This document shows positions 42,789-51,888 of a DNA stretch of 64,000 nt, in pieces; the first letter of the stretch is position 1, and every line of letters starts with the position of its first letter. The stretch covers positions 4,154,001 through 4,218,000 of the forward strand of contig NZ_CP139986.1 of NCBI RefSeq assembly GCF_034424175.1, given 5' to 3'. This stretch comes from Kluyvera intermedia. Lineage in GTDB: Bacteria; Pseudomonadota; Gammaproteobacteria; Enterobacterales; Enterobacteriaceae. The position numbers and the translations under genes are program-made. The notes beneath the pieces were generated by a model that saw nothing but the letters and a program-made list of their open reading frames with translations, was not told the origin of the DNA and made no database searches.

Positions 42789-43190
42789 AGAGGTATCCTC
42801 ATAGGGTTATCGTTGGTTAAATATTCTTCTGCGGAAGAACTATAGACAATGGGCTATGTAACGGAATGAGTTACATCACACTTCAAAAAAGTAAATTATT
42901 TGTTAACTAGCGAGATGTGGAAGAGATCAACAAGGAGAAGGGGTCGCGCATCCATTGAGCGCTATCGATTTTGTGCAGAAATGCAGCGAGCCGCCGTCAT
43001 TTTTTACCGTGATGTAAACGGTTTCATGATTTTATTCAGGATGCGGCTAAGTTTATGGATTTTCCTGCCGTAGGAAGTGGCTGAAAAAGACGGACGCGAA
43101 GGCGGGGGACGTAAAACAGGTCAAGACTTTCGTGGCGAGTTGGCTATAATACCGGGCACTAGTTTGCCATACATTCTAAAGGAAACAGAC
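42789..43190. promoter_or_regulatory. Divergent intergenic region of ytfQ and ppa
   Basis: About 400 bases between the two divergent genes, which must hold both promoters. An AT-rich stretch (42880-42920) lies on the ytfQ side. I find no convincing repeat, ORF or binding site and cannot place the start sites. Confidence 0.4.
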
Positions 43191-43718
43191 ATGAGCTTAC
43201 TCAACGTCCCTGCGGGTAAAGATCTGCCGGAAGATATCTACGTTGTCATCGAAATCCCAGCTAACGCAGATCCTATCAAATACGAAGTCGACAAAGAGAG
43301 CGGCGCGCTGTTCGTTGACCGTTTCATGTCCACCGCGATGTTCTATCCGTGCAACTACGGCTACATCAACCACACCCTGTCTCTGGACGGTGATCCGGTT
43401 GACGTACTGGTCCCAACTCCGTACCCACTGGAGCCAGGTTCAGTTATTCGCTGCCGTCCAGTTGGCGTGCTGAAAATGACCGACGAATCTGGTGAAGATG
43501 CGAAACTGGTTGCGGTACCGCACACCAAGCTGAGCAAAGAATACGATCACATCAAAGATGTGAACGACCTGCCAGACCTGCTGAAAGCGCAGATCACCCA
43601 CTTCTTCGAGCACTACAAAGACCTCGAAGCAGGCAAATGGGTTAAAGTTGACGGTTGGGAAGATGCAGCAGCAGCTAAAGCTGAAATCATCGCTTCCTTC
43701 GAGCGCGCGAAGAAATAA
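43191..43718 (+). CDS. ppa: Inorganic pyrophosphatase
   Basis: A 175-residue cytoplasmic enzyme that splits pyrophosphate. The frame opens upstream, but ATG 43191 (MSLLNVPAGKDLPEDIYVVIEIPANADPIKYEVDKESG) with AAAGGAAA upstream matches the E. coli start and length. Catalytic acid clusters are present: GDPVDVLVPTPYP and the DESGEDAKLVAVPH region. Followed directly by a strong terminator. Confidence 0.96.
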   Translation: MSLLNVPAGKDLPEDIYVVIEIPANADPIKYEVDKESGALFVDRFMSTAMFYPCNYGYINHTLSLDGDPVDVLVPTPYPLEPGSVIRCRPVGVLKMTDESGEDAKLVAVPHTKLSKEYDHIKDVNDLPDLLKAQITHFFEHYKDLEAGKWVKVDGWEDAAAAKAEIIASFERAKK

Positions 43719-43741
43719 GATTTCTTTTCGAGCTTTGCAAG

Positions 43742-43770
43742 ACACCGCCTTCGGGCGGTGTTTTTGTTTG
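43742..43770 (+). terminator. Rho-independent terminator of ppa
   Basis: ACACCGCC-TTCG-GGCGGTGT followed by TTTTGTTTG; a perfect 8 bp stem with a tetraloop, 23 bases after the stop codon. Confidence 0.9.
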
Positions 43771-43777
43771 TGCGGAT

Positions 43778-43807
43778 CCCGGCGGCGCTGCGCTTGGCCG
43801 GGCTACG
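43778..43807. repeat. REP-like palindrome
   Basis: CCCGGCGGCGCTGCGCTTGGCCGGGCTACG matches the pattern of enterobacterial REP elements and recurs almost unchanged at 63543-63571. Confidence 0.7.
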
Positions 43808-43840
43808 GGCGGGTGAAGAATCTTGCAGTATCAACAATAC

Positions 43841-43870
43841 AAAAAACAACGCCACCCGAAGGTGGCGTTG
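43841..43870 (-). terminator. Rho-independent terminator of the tamA-tamB-ytfP operon
   Basis: On the minus strand CAACGCCACC-TTCG-GGTGGCGTTG is followed by TTTTTTG; a perfect 10 bp stem six bases after the ytfP stop codon. Confidence 0.9.
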
Positions 43871-43876
43871 CCGTAT

Positions 43877-44221
43877 TCAATACTGGTCTTTATCCAACCA
43901 GTTGCCGCTTTCTATCAGCTTCATCCCGTCAATTGGGCGCTGATAGACGTACATCCAGGCGCTACCATACGGCGTCTGGATGAGATGACGAGCGTATTCG
44001 CCCGCCTTGGTGCGCAGCGCATCCAGTTCGGCCAGCGTCGAGGCGTCTATCCGATAAACCTCACCGTGTACTGTGCCATCACCGGGCACCGCGCCTGGAT
44101 AGTGGCCCAGGCTGTACAGCTGATAATCGGGAACGCTATGATCGCCCAGCCACAGGGCGTTGGTCATCCAGTGGCTGTTACCTTGTTTGCGCCGTAAACT
44201 GCCGTACACAAATATTCGCAT
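43877..44221 (-). CDS. ytfP: Gamma-glutamylcyclotransferase-like protein YtfP
   Basis: A 114-residue small cytoplasmic protein of the YtfP/GGCT fold (MRIFVYGSLRRKQGNSHWM, GVY-type loop VHGEVYRIDASTLAELDALRTK). Conserved features are the VYGSLR opening and the Glu of AGEYARHLIQ. The reaction in vivo is not established. The start lies three bases after the tamB stop; the gene closes the tamA-tamB operon. Confidence 0.92.
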   Translation of the reverse strand: MRIFVYGSLRRKQGNSHWMTNALWLGDHSVPDYQLYSLGHYPGAVPGDGTVHGEVYRIDASTLAELDALRTKAGEYARHLIQTPYGSAWMYVYQRPIDGMKLIESGNWLDKDQY

Positions 44222-44223
44222 TG

Positions 44224-47200
44224 CTAAAACTCAAACTGATAGAGCAAATCGAGCGCCTGGTCTACGCCAGACACCGCTTCCAGATACAGCTTAGGCATCA
44301 GGCGATAGCGTAACGTGAGCGTCGCTAAAGAGTCAAAGATCCCCACACCATATTTCACCTGCAGACCCGGCAATACGTAACCACTGACCACCACCTGGGA
44401 GGAATCACCCACCCCTTGCGTATCTAAAGCCAGATTACTTACGCCAAACGTCTCGCCGATTTTACCCACAACTTGACCACTTTGTGCAACCCCCAGACCA
44501 ATAAGCATTGATGTCATCGCCGCACTGTCACTCTGGCCGCTGTCCAGACCTTGTCCTCGGACGAGGTAGGAGAGCGCTTCTTGCTGCGACATGGCCGGGT
44601 CAGAGAAGACCTCAGCCTTAGGTTGATCGGCAGTCCCCGTGACGCGAACACCGGCGATTACGTCGTTTTCTGTCGACTCTGGGTTACGAATAGCTTCGAT
44701 ATTGAGCAGCGGCTGATCAGGCGGACCGGAGAATAGCAGTTCGCCTTTACGCACGATCAAATCCTGCCCATAGGCGTGGAAGCGACCTTCCGGAATATTA
44801 ATTTGCCCGTTCAGACCCAGCCCTTGTTTATCCTGCGCGACTTTCAGATCGCCGGTCAGACGTGCTTTCAGGCCAAACGCATCGAGGCGAACGTTGTTGC
44901 CAACGTGGATCATCAGGTTGCTGTTGATCGGAATCGATGCCGATTTAACCTCTTTTGGCTGAAGTTGATCGTTTAGCATCACTTCATCTTTAGAGACGCC
45001 CACTGCGCTCTCAGGCACTTCCTTCACGACGATACGCGCCCATGGAACATCGACGCTGCCATCAAGCGTGAACAGGCTTGGCGTGGCGTTAAATTCGATA
45101 TCCGGTGACACATCAAGACGCACCATTGGTGGCACGGTGATACGCACCCGGCTGCCTTTCGCCGCAATACGCGCACGCCAGTTCTCGATCTGCCGCCAGT
45201 CCGCGTCGCCATTAAGGCTAATCTGCCCTTGCTGGGTACGGATTTCCCCTTGTAGCGTGGAGCTGGCACCGTTGAAGTTCATGGTTATCTGGCTTGGCTG
45301 CATGTCGAACGGCATAAAGTTACCGTCAACATCGATACCGTTAAGCTGCAACTGGCCGAACATCAGCGGACTTTGTACATCACCGCCCAGCCGCAAGTTC
45401 GCGTTAACCTTACCGTCCGCCTTTTCCCCTCGGGAGAAGACAGGATTAATCATCGCCAGCGAGAAGTTACGGATGTTGACGTTACCGCCCAGGTTACGTC
45501 GGCCTTGCGGATCGGTGACCTGTACCTGACCGTCCAGCTGACCGTTATTGGTCAAACGGATAAGCCAGCCCAGCTCGGCGCGATTATTGTGTAGGTCAGC
45601 GTTAAGGTTCAGGGTATCAAACGCCACTGGCAGCGGCGCGTTGTTGACTATCTGCGTCACCTTCACGTTGCGCCCAGAAAGCGACACTTTGCCCTGCGGC
45701 AGCCCTTCTTTGGTGGTGTCCCAGCTCACATCAGCATTACCGCTGAACACGCCGCTAGCTTGCGTATCTTCCGGCATAAACGGTTTGAGCATCGCCAGGT
45801 CAAAACGGTTGAGATTGACGAGGGCACGACCCGCCGCCCCGGCATCAATGGTCTGCGGCACGCACAGTTCGGCATTCGGGTTCACCCAGCAGTGCGGCCC
45901 AATACTGATTTTCTGTTCGAGGTTACGATAATCCAGTGCGATATCGCGGTTTATCGACCACGGCCCGACCGGCGTCTGGAAACGGGTATTACTCAGCGCC
46001 CCTTTCCAGCGCTCCTCTTTACGATCAAAACTGCCTGACAGTGCCAGTTGGCCGGAAACCGGCTCGCCCTGCACCTGCAATTGCAGCGAGTGCTGTTTTT
46101 CACTGCCTTTTGCTGACAGATGAACCAGACCGATATTGACGCTCGGCTGCACAATGCGCTCCACGCGCACATCGAGATTACCGGCAATCTGGTCGGTCGA
46201 TTTCACATCGCCATCGACGCGTACCTGACCAATCGACAGTTCCTGCCAGCGCAGGCCGCGGGCGGTGATATCTGCCAGCAACTGCGGTGCGTCCACGGTG
46301 CCGCGGATATGCACCAGACCTTTAGCGGTACCGCCAAGCCCTGGTAGCATATTGTCGAGTTTCGGCGCATCAATATTGGCGTCGAGGTTGAGATCTTTTA
46401 CCCCCAGCTCGCCCTTAATATCGGCGGTGTTATTCCCTAAGGCCACGTGCAGCCCCGGAATAGTCCACTGCAAATAGCTGTTGCCACGCAGCGAACCATC
46501 GACCTTCACCTTGTTCTGCTTAACGTTACCGGTGATTTTCATCTCCGGAACGTTCATCTGCCAGGTGCCGCCGTAGAGGCTGCCGTTGGTTTTGATCAAC
46601 CCGTCGATTTTCGAAGGCCAATCTGGCGCAACCTTCGCGGTATTAATGCCCCGCAGCGCCAGTTCACCGCGCCAGCTAATCGCCTGCTGCCAGTCGAGTA
46701 GCGCGGTCAGCTCCGTTTTACCTTCCAGCGCCGCCACGGTGAGTTTATCCAGGTTCACCTGCCGCTCGTTGCCTTTGGCATCAATCGTAATATCCGCAGG
46801 CGGCACGCCCTCGCCCTTCACGCTGGTGCTAAAGGAGAGGGTGTAGTCGGTCATCTTGCCGCCCAGTTTTAGCTTGAGCTTATCGGCCTGGAACTGTTTT
46901 TCGCCGGTAAACGGCCAGTACAACTGCTTGCTGTCAATCGCGACATTAAACGGCAAACCGGCCTCCGCCAGCTGCGCCTGCGCCCGCAGATTCATGTCTA
47001 CCTGGCCGGAGAGGTTCACGCCCACTTCCAGCTGTTTGCGCACATCGCCGGCAATTTTCAGCTTTATCTTCTCGCCCTTTAGCGGATCGATATTCAGCGT
47101 ACTGTTAAGGGTCATGTCGACCGGCCAGTCATTCATGAGCTGCGCGGTACCGCTGGCGTTCACCGTCCCCTGGCTGGAATCGATATCCAGCGTGTCGAGC

Positions 47201-48000
47201 TTCATGTTGCCGTCAATACTGCTCACCTTCAGCAGCATTTTATAGATCGTCAGATCGGTATCGCCGGTGATGCGCAGCTGTTCGCCGCTAAAGGATTGGA
47301 TATTGAGGTTCAGCGGCAGATGGACATCGGTCATCTCCGGGAGCACCGGTTTAGAGAACAGCTCGGTTAGAGTTTCGCCCAGCGGTTTTTCCTGCGGCTG
47401 CGGGTTATTGATCTTCGGTTCAACCACCTCTTTTTGCGCCACGTCCGCCACTTTCGGCAGTGCTATCAAAAGCCCCTGCAACGCGGTTGGCGTCAGCGTC
47501 AGGTTTTTCTCCTGCCACTGAAGGCCGCTGCTGAAGTCCATTACGGACACCGTGGTGTCATCAATCTTGATATTAATGTTATTCAGCGCAACCCGGCTTA
47601 GGGTGATGGGATACGGTGTGGAAAGATTCAGCGGGCCGCTATCTTCTTCCTCAACCTTCGCGGCAGGCGGCATTTTGCTGCTATCGATAGCCACGTTGAT
47701 ATCACGCAGCGCAATATCGTTGACGCACAGATTACTGTGCCACAGGCAGCTTAGGTTAACCGCCAGGTGGAATTCACCGGCATCCACCGCCACGCCCGGC
47801 TGGGTGTAGCGCACTTTTTTCAGCGTCAGATCTCGCCAGCCGCCGGTCACTTGACCGATTTCCAGACCCGGCACCCAGCGGTTCGCCGCATTAAACAGCA
47901 GATGTAACCCCGTCGTGGTGCCTATCAGGAAGCCGACAGCCCCCACCAGCACCACGAGGAAAAGCAAAACACCGAGGCTTATTTTCTTCCATAACGTCAT
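44224..48000 (-). CDS. tamB: Translocation and assembly module subunit TamB
   Basis: A 1258-residue inner-membrane-anchored protein, matching the E. coli TamB length. An N-terminal transmembrane helix (about 7-29, LGVLLFLVVLVGAVGFLIGTTTG) is followed by a very long beta-helical periplasmic stretch built of repeated strands and a C-terminal DUF490 domain ending ALDLLYQFEF. With TamA it moves autotransporters, and also phospholipids, to the outer membrane. Its ATG overlaps the tamA stop (ATGA). Confidence 0.95.
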   Translation of the reverse strand: MTLWKKISLGVLLFLVVLVGAVGFLIGTTTGLHLLFNAANRWVPGLEIGQVTGGWRDLTLKKVRYTQPGVAVDAGEFHLAVNLSCLWHSNLCVNDIALRDINVAIDSSKMPPAAKVEEEDSGPLNLSTPYPITLSRVALNNINIKIDDTTVSVMDFSSGLQWQEKNLTLTPTALQGLLIALPKVADVAQKEVVEPKINNPQPQEKPLGETLTELFSKPVLPEMTDVHLPLNLNIQSFSGEQLRITGDTDLTIYKMLLKVSSIDGNMKLDTLDIDSSQGTVNASGTAQLMNDWPVDMTLNSTLNIDPLKGEKIKLKIAGDVRKQLEVGVNLSGQVDMNLRAQAQLAEAGLPFNVAIDSKQLYWPFTGEKQFQADKLKLKLGGKMTDYTLSFSTSVKGEGVPPADITIDAKGNERQVNLDKLTVAALEGKTELTALLDWQQAISWRGELALRGINTAKVAPDWPSKIDGLIKTNGSLYGGTWQMNVPEMKITGNVKQNKVKVDGSLRGNSYLQWTIPGLHVALGNNTADIKGELGVKDLNLDANIDAPKLDNMLPGLGGTAKGLVHIRGTVDAPQLLADITARGLRWQELSIGQVRVDGDVKSTDQIAGNLDVRVERIVQPSVNIGLVHLSAKGSEKQHSLQLQVQGEPVSGQLALSGSFDRKEERWKGALSNTRFQTPVGPWSINRDIALDYRNLEQKISIGPHCWVNPNAELCVPQTIDAGAAGRALVNLNRFDLAMLKPFMPEDTQASGVFSGNADVSWDTTKEGLPQGKVSLSGRNVKVTQIVNNAPLPVAFDTLNLNADLHNNRAELGWLIRLTNNGQLDGQVQVTDPQGRRNLGGNVNIRNFSLAMINPVFSRGEKADGKVNANLRLGGDVQSPLMFGQLQLNGIDVDGNFMPFDMQPSQITMNFNGASSTLQGEIRTQQGQISLNGDADWRQIENWRARIAAKGSRVRITVPPMVRLDVSPDIEFNATPSLFTLDGSVDVPWARIVVKEVPESAVGVSKDEVMLNDQLQPKEVKSASIPINSNLMIHVGNNVRLDAFGLKARLTGDLKVAQDKQGLGLNGQINIPEGRFHAYGQDLIVRKGELLFSGPPDQPLLNIEAIRNPESTENDVIAGVRVTGTADQPKAEVFSDPAMSQQEALSYLVRGQGLDSGQSDSAAMTSMLIGLGVAQSGQVVGKIGETFGVSNLALDTQGVGDSSQVVVSGYVLPGLQVKYGVGIFDSLATLTLRYRLMPKLYLEAVSGVDQALDLLYQFEF

Positions 48001-49730
48001 AGTTCAGGCCCCAGACCGATATAAAACTGCAATCCATGTTCATCTTTGTCGCCGACCGGAACGGCGAAATCGAGCTTGATTGGCCCAACAGGAGACTGCC
48101 AGCGCACGCCGACACCGGCCCCCATTTTCCAGTCGCTTTGGCGGATATCACTCACCGCTTCACCGCCATCAACAAACATCGCGCCCCACCATTTTCCGGT
48201 GACGTTGTACTGATATTCCATCGAGCCGGTCGCCAGTTTTGATGCACCAATCAGTTTGCCTTTGGAATCTCTCGGAGCAATGGATTTGTATTTATAGCCA
48301 CGAATACTGCGGTCGCCACCGGCGAAGAAGCGCAGGTCTGGCGGCACACGATCGAAGTCGCCGGTTTCAATCCAGCCGAGATTACCGCGCATCACGAAAC
48401 GATGGCTGTCATACAGTGTACGGATCCAGACGTTCTGGGCCTGGAAGACGGAGAAATCAACGTCAGAGCCCCAGGCAGTATTGGAGTAATCAATGGAGTA
48501 ACGCTGTGAATCGCCCCAGGTCGGCATCAGGCCACCGCGCGAGCGGGTACGGCTGATGGAAACACCAGGATAGAACAGCATGGTGGTATTGGTGACATCG
48601 GCCTGAGTAAAGTGGTCGAGGCTCCAGCGCAGGTTAATCGCGCGCTGCCAGCCGCTGGAGAGGTCCCAGAAGCGTGACACGGCAAGCGTCGTGGAGTCGG
48701 CTTTGGTATCGTTCAGGTCGGTGCTTTTAAAGCCGCCCTGCACCAGATAATACTGCTCCAGCGGATTTTTCAGCAGCGGCATCTTATAGCTGAAATCAAG
48801 CTGTTGTTCCGGTGCCGAGACGCTAAGGCTGGTCGTCAGACTGTGACCGTAAGAGTTCACCCATGGTTTCCTCCATGACCCTTTCACGCGAGGGCCGACA
48901 TCGGTCGAGTACCCCCCACCGACCTCAACGGTATTTTCACTGCGCGGCGATACCACGCCATGCAGCGGTAATACTTTGGTTTTGCGGGATTTTTCAAACT
49001 CAGGTGCGACCACGACAGAATTAAACCACCCCGTCGCGGACAACCGACGGTTCAATTCAGCCAGATCGCTGGACTGGTAATAGTCGCCCTTATGAAACGG
49101 CACCAGATGCTGTAAATACTCTTCGCGGATCTGCGAGCCTTCAAAAGTGACGTCGCCAAACCGATAGCGCTCGCCGCTATCGTAATCGATATCCCAGAAG
49201 GCCTGATGGCGGTCAAGCGAGACACCAAGCTGGCTCTTTTTAAACTCGCTATCGAAGTAGCCTTTACGCAGCGCGACGCTGGTCAGAGAGCCTTTGAAGC
49301 TATCGTAATCGCCGTGATCCAGCACCGTACCAATCTTTGGACGGGTTTTGAGCAGCTTAAGATAATCACTGTCGTCGCGTGCGCCACCGCGCAGAATCAC
49401 ATCAGTGCCACCAATACGCACCGGCTCGCCCGGCGTCACTTTCGCCAGCAGCACCTGGCGACCTTTGGCCGGCGGTGGCTTGAGTTCGAAATCAATCGTC
49501 GGTTCGTAATAGCCAAGGGCCTTTAACCCTTCGCGAATAGCATCGTCCACGCGCGCGCGAAAACGACGATCTGGCGTCACTTCGTCACCATCAATCGTCG
49601 AAAGCTGCGCCCTGACGTTCTTTTGTAGTTCGCCTGAGAGGCCTTCAACCTGTAGACGGATGTTTGCTGCACTGGCAACACCGCTGGTCAGCAGCAAGCT
49701 CACCAAACATAACTGGCGGATTTGTCGCAC
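47997..49730 (-). CDS. tamA: Outer-membrane assembly factor TamA
   Basis: A 577-residue Omp85-family barrel. The chosen GTG at 49730 (VRQIRQLCLVSLLLTSGVASA) has AGGAGA five bases upstream and gives the exact E. coli length; the frame opens 11 codons earlier without an RBS. Three POTRA domains (about 22-265) precede the 16-strand barrel (YSTDVGPRVKGSW ... FFAGGDRSIRGYKY, the RG(F/Y) loop-6 motif). Partner of TamB. Confidence 0.95.
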   Translation of the reverse strand: MRQIRQLCLVSLLLTSGVASAANIRLQVEGLSGELQKNVRAQLSTIDGDEVTPDRRFRARVDDAIREGLKALGYYEPTIDFELKPPPAKGRQVLLAKVTPGEPVRIGGTDVILRGGARDDSDYLKLLKTRPKIGTVLDHGDYDSFKGSLTSVALRKGYFDSEFKKSQLGVSLDRHQAFWDIDYDSGERYRFGDVTFEGSQIREEYLQHLVPFHKGDYYQSSDLAELNRRLSATGWFNSVVVAPEFEKSRKTKVLPLHGVVSPRSENTVEVGGGYSTDVGPRVKGSWRKPWVNSYGHSLTTSLSVSAPEQQLDFSYKMPLLKNPLEQYYLVQGGFKSTDLNDTKADSTTLAVSRFWDLSSGWQRAINLRWSLDHFTQADVTNTTMLFYPGVSISRTRSRGGLMPTWGDSQRYSIDYSNTAWGSDVDFSVFQAQNVWIRTLYDSHRFVMRGNLGWIETGDFDRVPPDLRFFAGGDRSIRGYKYKSIAPRDSKGKLIGASKLATGSMEYQYNVTGKWWGAMFVDGGEAVSDIRQSDWKMGAGVGVRWQSPVGPIKLDFAVPVGDKDEHGLQFYIGLGPEL

Positions 49731-49999
49731 ATTTTCTCCTGAATATCCTTGTTTCCACCCCAAAAAAGGAAACGAAAGTCCGCTCCGCGGTCATGGCTGA
49801 TTTTGGCCATTTTGCGCACTTACGGCGCACGGCTTATAACACCAATTTAAAAAACCCACTCTTTGTCGGGTTGAAATACAGACAGAGCCCCTAATTATTC
49901 TTATGTTTAAATCTAGACGTATTCGGCGTGGTTATTGTGTTAAAAGACGCGCCAGGTTACAACCTTAACGAAAATTACTGTTTCCCGGAGATCAATCCC
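49731..49999. promoter_or_regulatory. Divergent intergenic region of tamA and msrA
   Basis: About 270 bases with AT-rich stretches near 49840-49900 and at 49920; promoters for both genes are expected here. No repeat or further gene seen. Confidence 0.4.
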
Positions 50000-50644
50000 A
50001 TGAGTCTAGTTGATAAAAAACACCTTGTATCTCAATCGGATGCGTTGTCCGGAAGAAATACACCTATGCCGGTCGCCACGCTCAATGTTGTGACAGAACA
50101 CTCAATGACGCACGTTCCTGATGGAATGGAGGTCGCGATTTTCGCGATGGGCTGCTTCTGGGGCGTTGAACGTCTCTACTGGCAAATGCCCGGCGTTTAC
50201 AGTACCGCAGCAGGTTATACCGGCGGATTTACGCCGAATCCAACCTATCGGGAAGTGTGTTCTGGTGAGACCGGGCACGCAGAAGCGGTGCGCGTCGTTT
50301 TCGATCCAGCAGTAGTCAGCTACGGCGATTTACTGAAAACGTTCTGGGAAAATCACGACCCGGCGCAGGGTATGCGTCAGGGTAACGACCACGGCATCCA
50401 GTACCGTTCGGCCATCTACCCTACGACACCTGAGCAAGAAGTGGAGGCGCACGCCAGTCTGAAGCAATTCCAGGACGCCATGCGCACGGCAGGCGATGAA
50501 CGCGCGATCACCACCGAAATTGAAGCCGCAAAACCGTTCTATTACGCGGAAGATGAGCACCAGCAGTATCTGCACAAAAATCCGTACGGCTACTGCGGTA
50601 TCGGCGGGATTGGGGTTTGTCTGCCGCCACAGTTACAGAACTAA
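50000..50644 (+). CDS. msrA: Peptide methionine sulfoxide reductase MsrA
   Basis: A 214-residue repair enzyme reducing methionine-S-sulfoxide. The frame is open from 49928, but ATG 50000 (MSLVDKKHLVSQSDALSGRNTPMPV) matches the known N-terminus. The catalytic Cys lies in FAMGCFWGVE, followed by YTGG and HAEAV; resolving cysteines lie in the C-terminal YGYCGIGGIGVCLP. Convergent with, and overlapping by four bases, the LacI-type gene. Confidence 0.95.
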   Translation: MSLVDKKHLVSQSDALSGRNTPMPVATLNVVTEHSMTHVPDGMEVAIFAMGCFWGVERLYWQMPGVYSTAAGYTGGFTPNPTYREVCSGETGHAEAVRVVFDPAVVSYGDLLKTFWENHDPAQGMRQGNDHGIQYRSAIYPTTPEQEVEAHASLKQFQDAMRTAGDERAITTEIEAAKPFYYAEDEHQQYLHKNPYGYCGIGGIGVCLPPQLQN

Positions 50645-51699
50645 CCGTCGAGTGCCACGCGCGCCGCATGCCGCGTGGCGTTAGCTACGGACCCGAAATC
50701 CATTACATTCCCCTGCAATAAGAGATTGTAAACCGGCGATTGTGGCCGGTTTAGCCGCGTTTGCAGCAAATGCACCGCTTCAATCCCCAAATCGCGGCAT
50801 GGCACGCGAATACCGGTAATCGGCATCGTCAGGCTGTTTTCCAGATTCCACGTAAAATCAGTGGTGATAATAGAGATGTCTTCCGGTACGCGTAGCCCAT
50901 AACGCTGCAACACGTTCATCACCCCTTCGGTCATGTTCGTGCTGTTAGGGAAGATAACATCTGGCCACAGCGTACGATCGTGCTCTTTCAGCCACTTATC
51001 CAGCGCTCGCTCTGCCTCTTGCGCCGTAAACCACTCGGTGACCAGTAAATCATGCTGAGGGTTGAAGGGAATGTGGTAGTAGCGATAGGCCTCTTTAATG
51101 CCATCCAGCCGGGCATACAGCGTTTCACGACGCAGGCAGGTCATCGTCAGCACGCGCCGATGACCTTGTTCAAAGAGATAGCGCATCGCGGTAAACCCGA
51201 TGGCCCGGTGGTCGGGCGAGACGCAGTCCAACGCCATATCCCTGTCGATAGAATTAATGAGCACACAGGGTTTATTCAGGGTGCTGGCAAGCTTGAGAAT
51301 CGTCGGGTCGTCCGTGCCGATGATGACCACGGCGTTGATATTCTTCTGGTTGGCTTTCTCGAGAAATAATTTGACGTCGGCTCGCTGCTCTTCCAGCGCG
51401 CAATGGCTTATCCAGACATCGTGCGGCGCACTGGCTTCGGCAATGCCTTTTGTCACCTCCAGATAAAAAGTATCGCCCCGCCCCTGGAATGTCCGTTCCG
51501 GCGCAAATACCGCAATACCGTTAATCAACAGCCGCCCATTTGCCAATGAGTCGAGCACCCCGAGCTGGCGAGCGCATTTCACAATCGCCTCACGCGCCTT
51601 CTCGCTGGTGTAGGATTTGCCGCTCAGTACCCGGGAAACCGTGCTGATGGAGTAGCCAGTCCGGGCGGCTATTTCATCCATTTTTAGCTTACCTGACAT
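50641..51699 (-). CDS. LacI-family transcriptional regulator of the adjacent sugar cluster
   Basis: A 352-residue repressor. ATG 51699 (MSGKLKMDEIAARTGYSISTVSRVLSGKSYTSEKAREAI) has GAGGT six bases upstream; an upstream frame to 51786 would put 29 non-conserved residues in front. The HTH is followed by a periplasmic-binding-protein-like ligand domain (about 65-345). It is divergent from the Gfo/Idh/MocA operon, so it very probably controls it, with the ligand being a sugar or sugar derivative. Its stop overlaps msrA by four bases. Confidence 0.88.
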   Translation of the reverse strand: MSGKLKMDEIAARTGYSISTVSRVLSGKSYTSEKAREAIVKCARQLGVLDSLANGRLLINGIAVFAPERTFQGRGDTFYLEVTKGIAEASAPHDVWISHCALEEQRADVKLFLEKANQKNINAVVIIGTDDPTILKLASTLNKPCVLINSIDRDMALDCVSPDHRAIGFTAMRYLFEQGHRRVLTMTCLRRETLYARLDGIKEAYRYYHIPFNPQHDLLVTEWFTAQEAERALDKWLKEHDRTLWPDVIFPNSTNMTEGVMNVLQRYGLRVPEDISIITTDFTWNLENSLTMPITGIRVPCRDLGIEAVHLLQTRLNRPQSPVYNLLLQGNVMDFGSVANATRHAARVALDG

Positions 51700-51726
51700 T
51701 GTGTGACCTCGCTCGCAATCATCTTT

Positions 51727-51828
51727 TGCAAATTTTTGCAGATGCAGTGAGCTGATTTTAAAACCCATTTTCAATTTCTCGCCCATATTCCTTTCCCGCC
51801 TGCGAGCATTCTCACAAATTCCATTTGT
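51727..51828. promoter_or_regulatory. Candidate operators between the LacI gene and the oxidoreductase operon
   Basis: Two dyads lie in the divergent region: TGCAAA-TT-TTTGCA at 51727-51740 and ACAAAT-TCC-ATTTGT at 51814-51828, their centres about 88 bases apart. They share AAAT/ATTT half-sites but are not identical. LacI-family operators usually have such dyads; assignment is tentative. Confidence 0.35.
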
Positions 51829-51888
51829 TCGCCTTCACCACCTTGCCTATTTTCAGGCATCAGACATTCCTATCACGTAAGGTGCAAC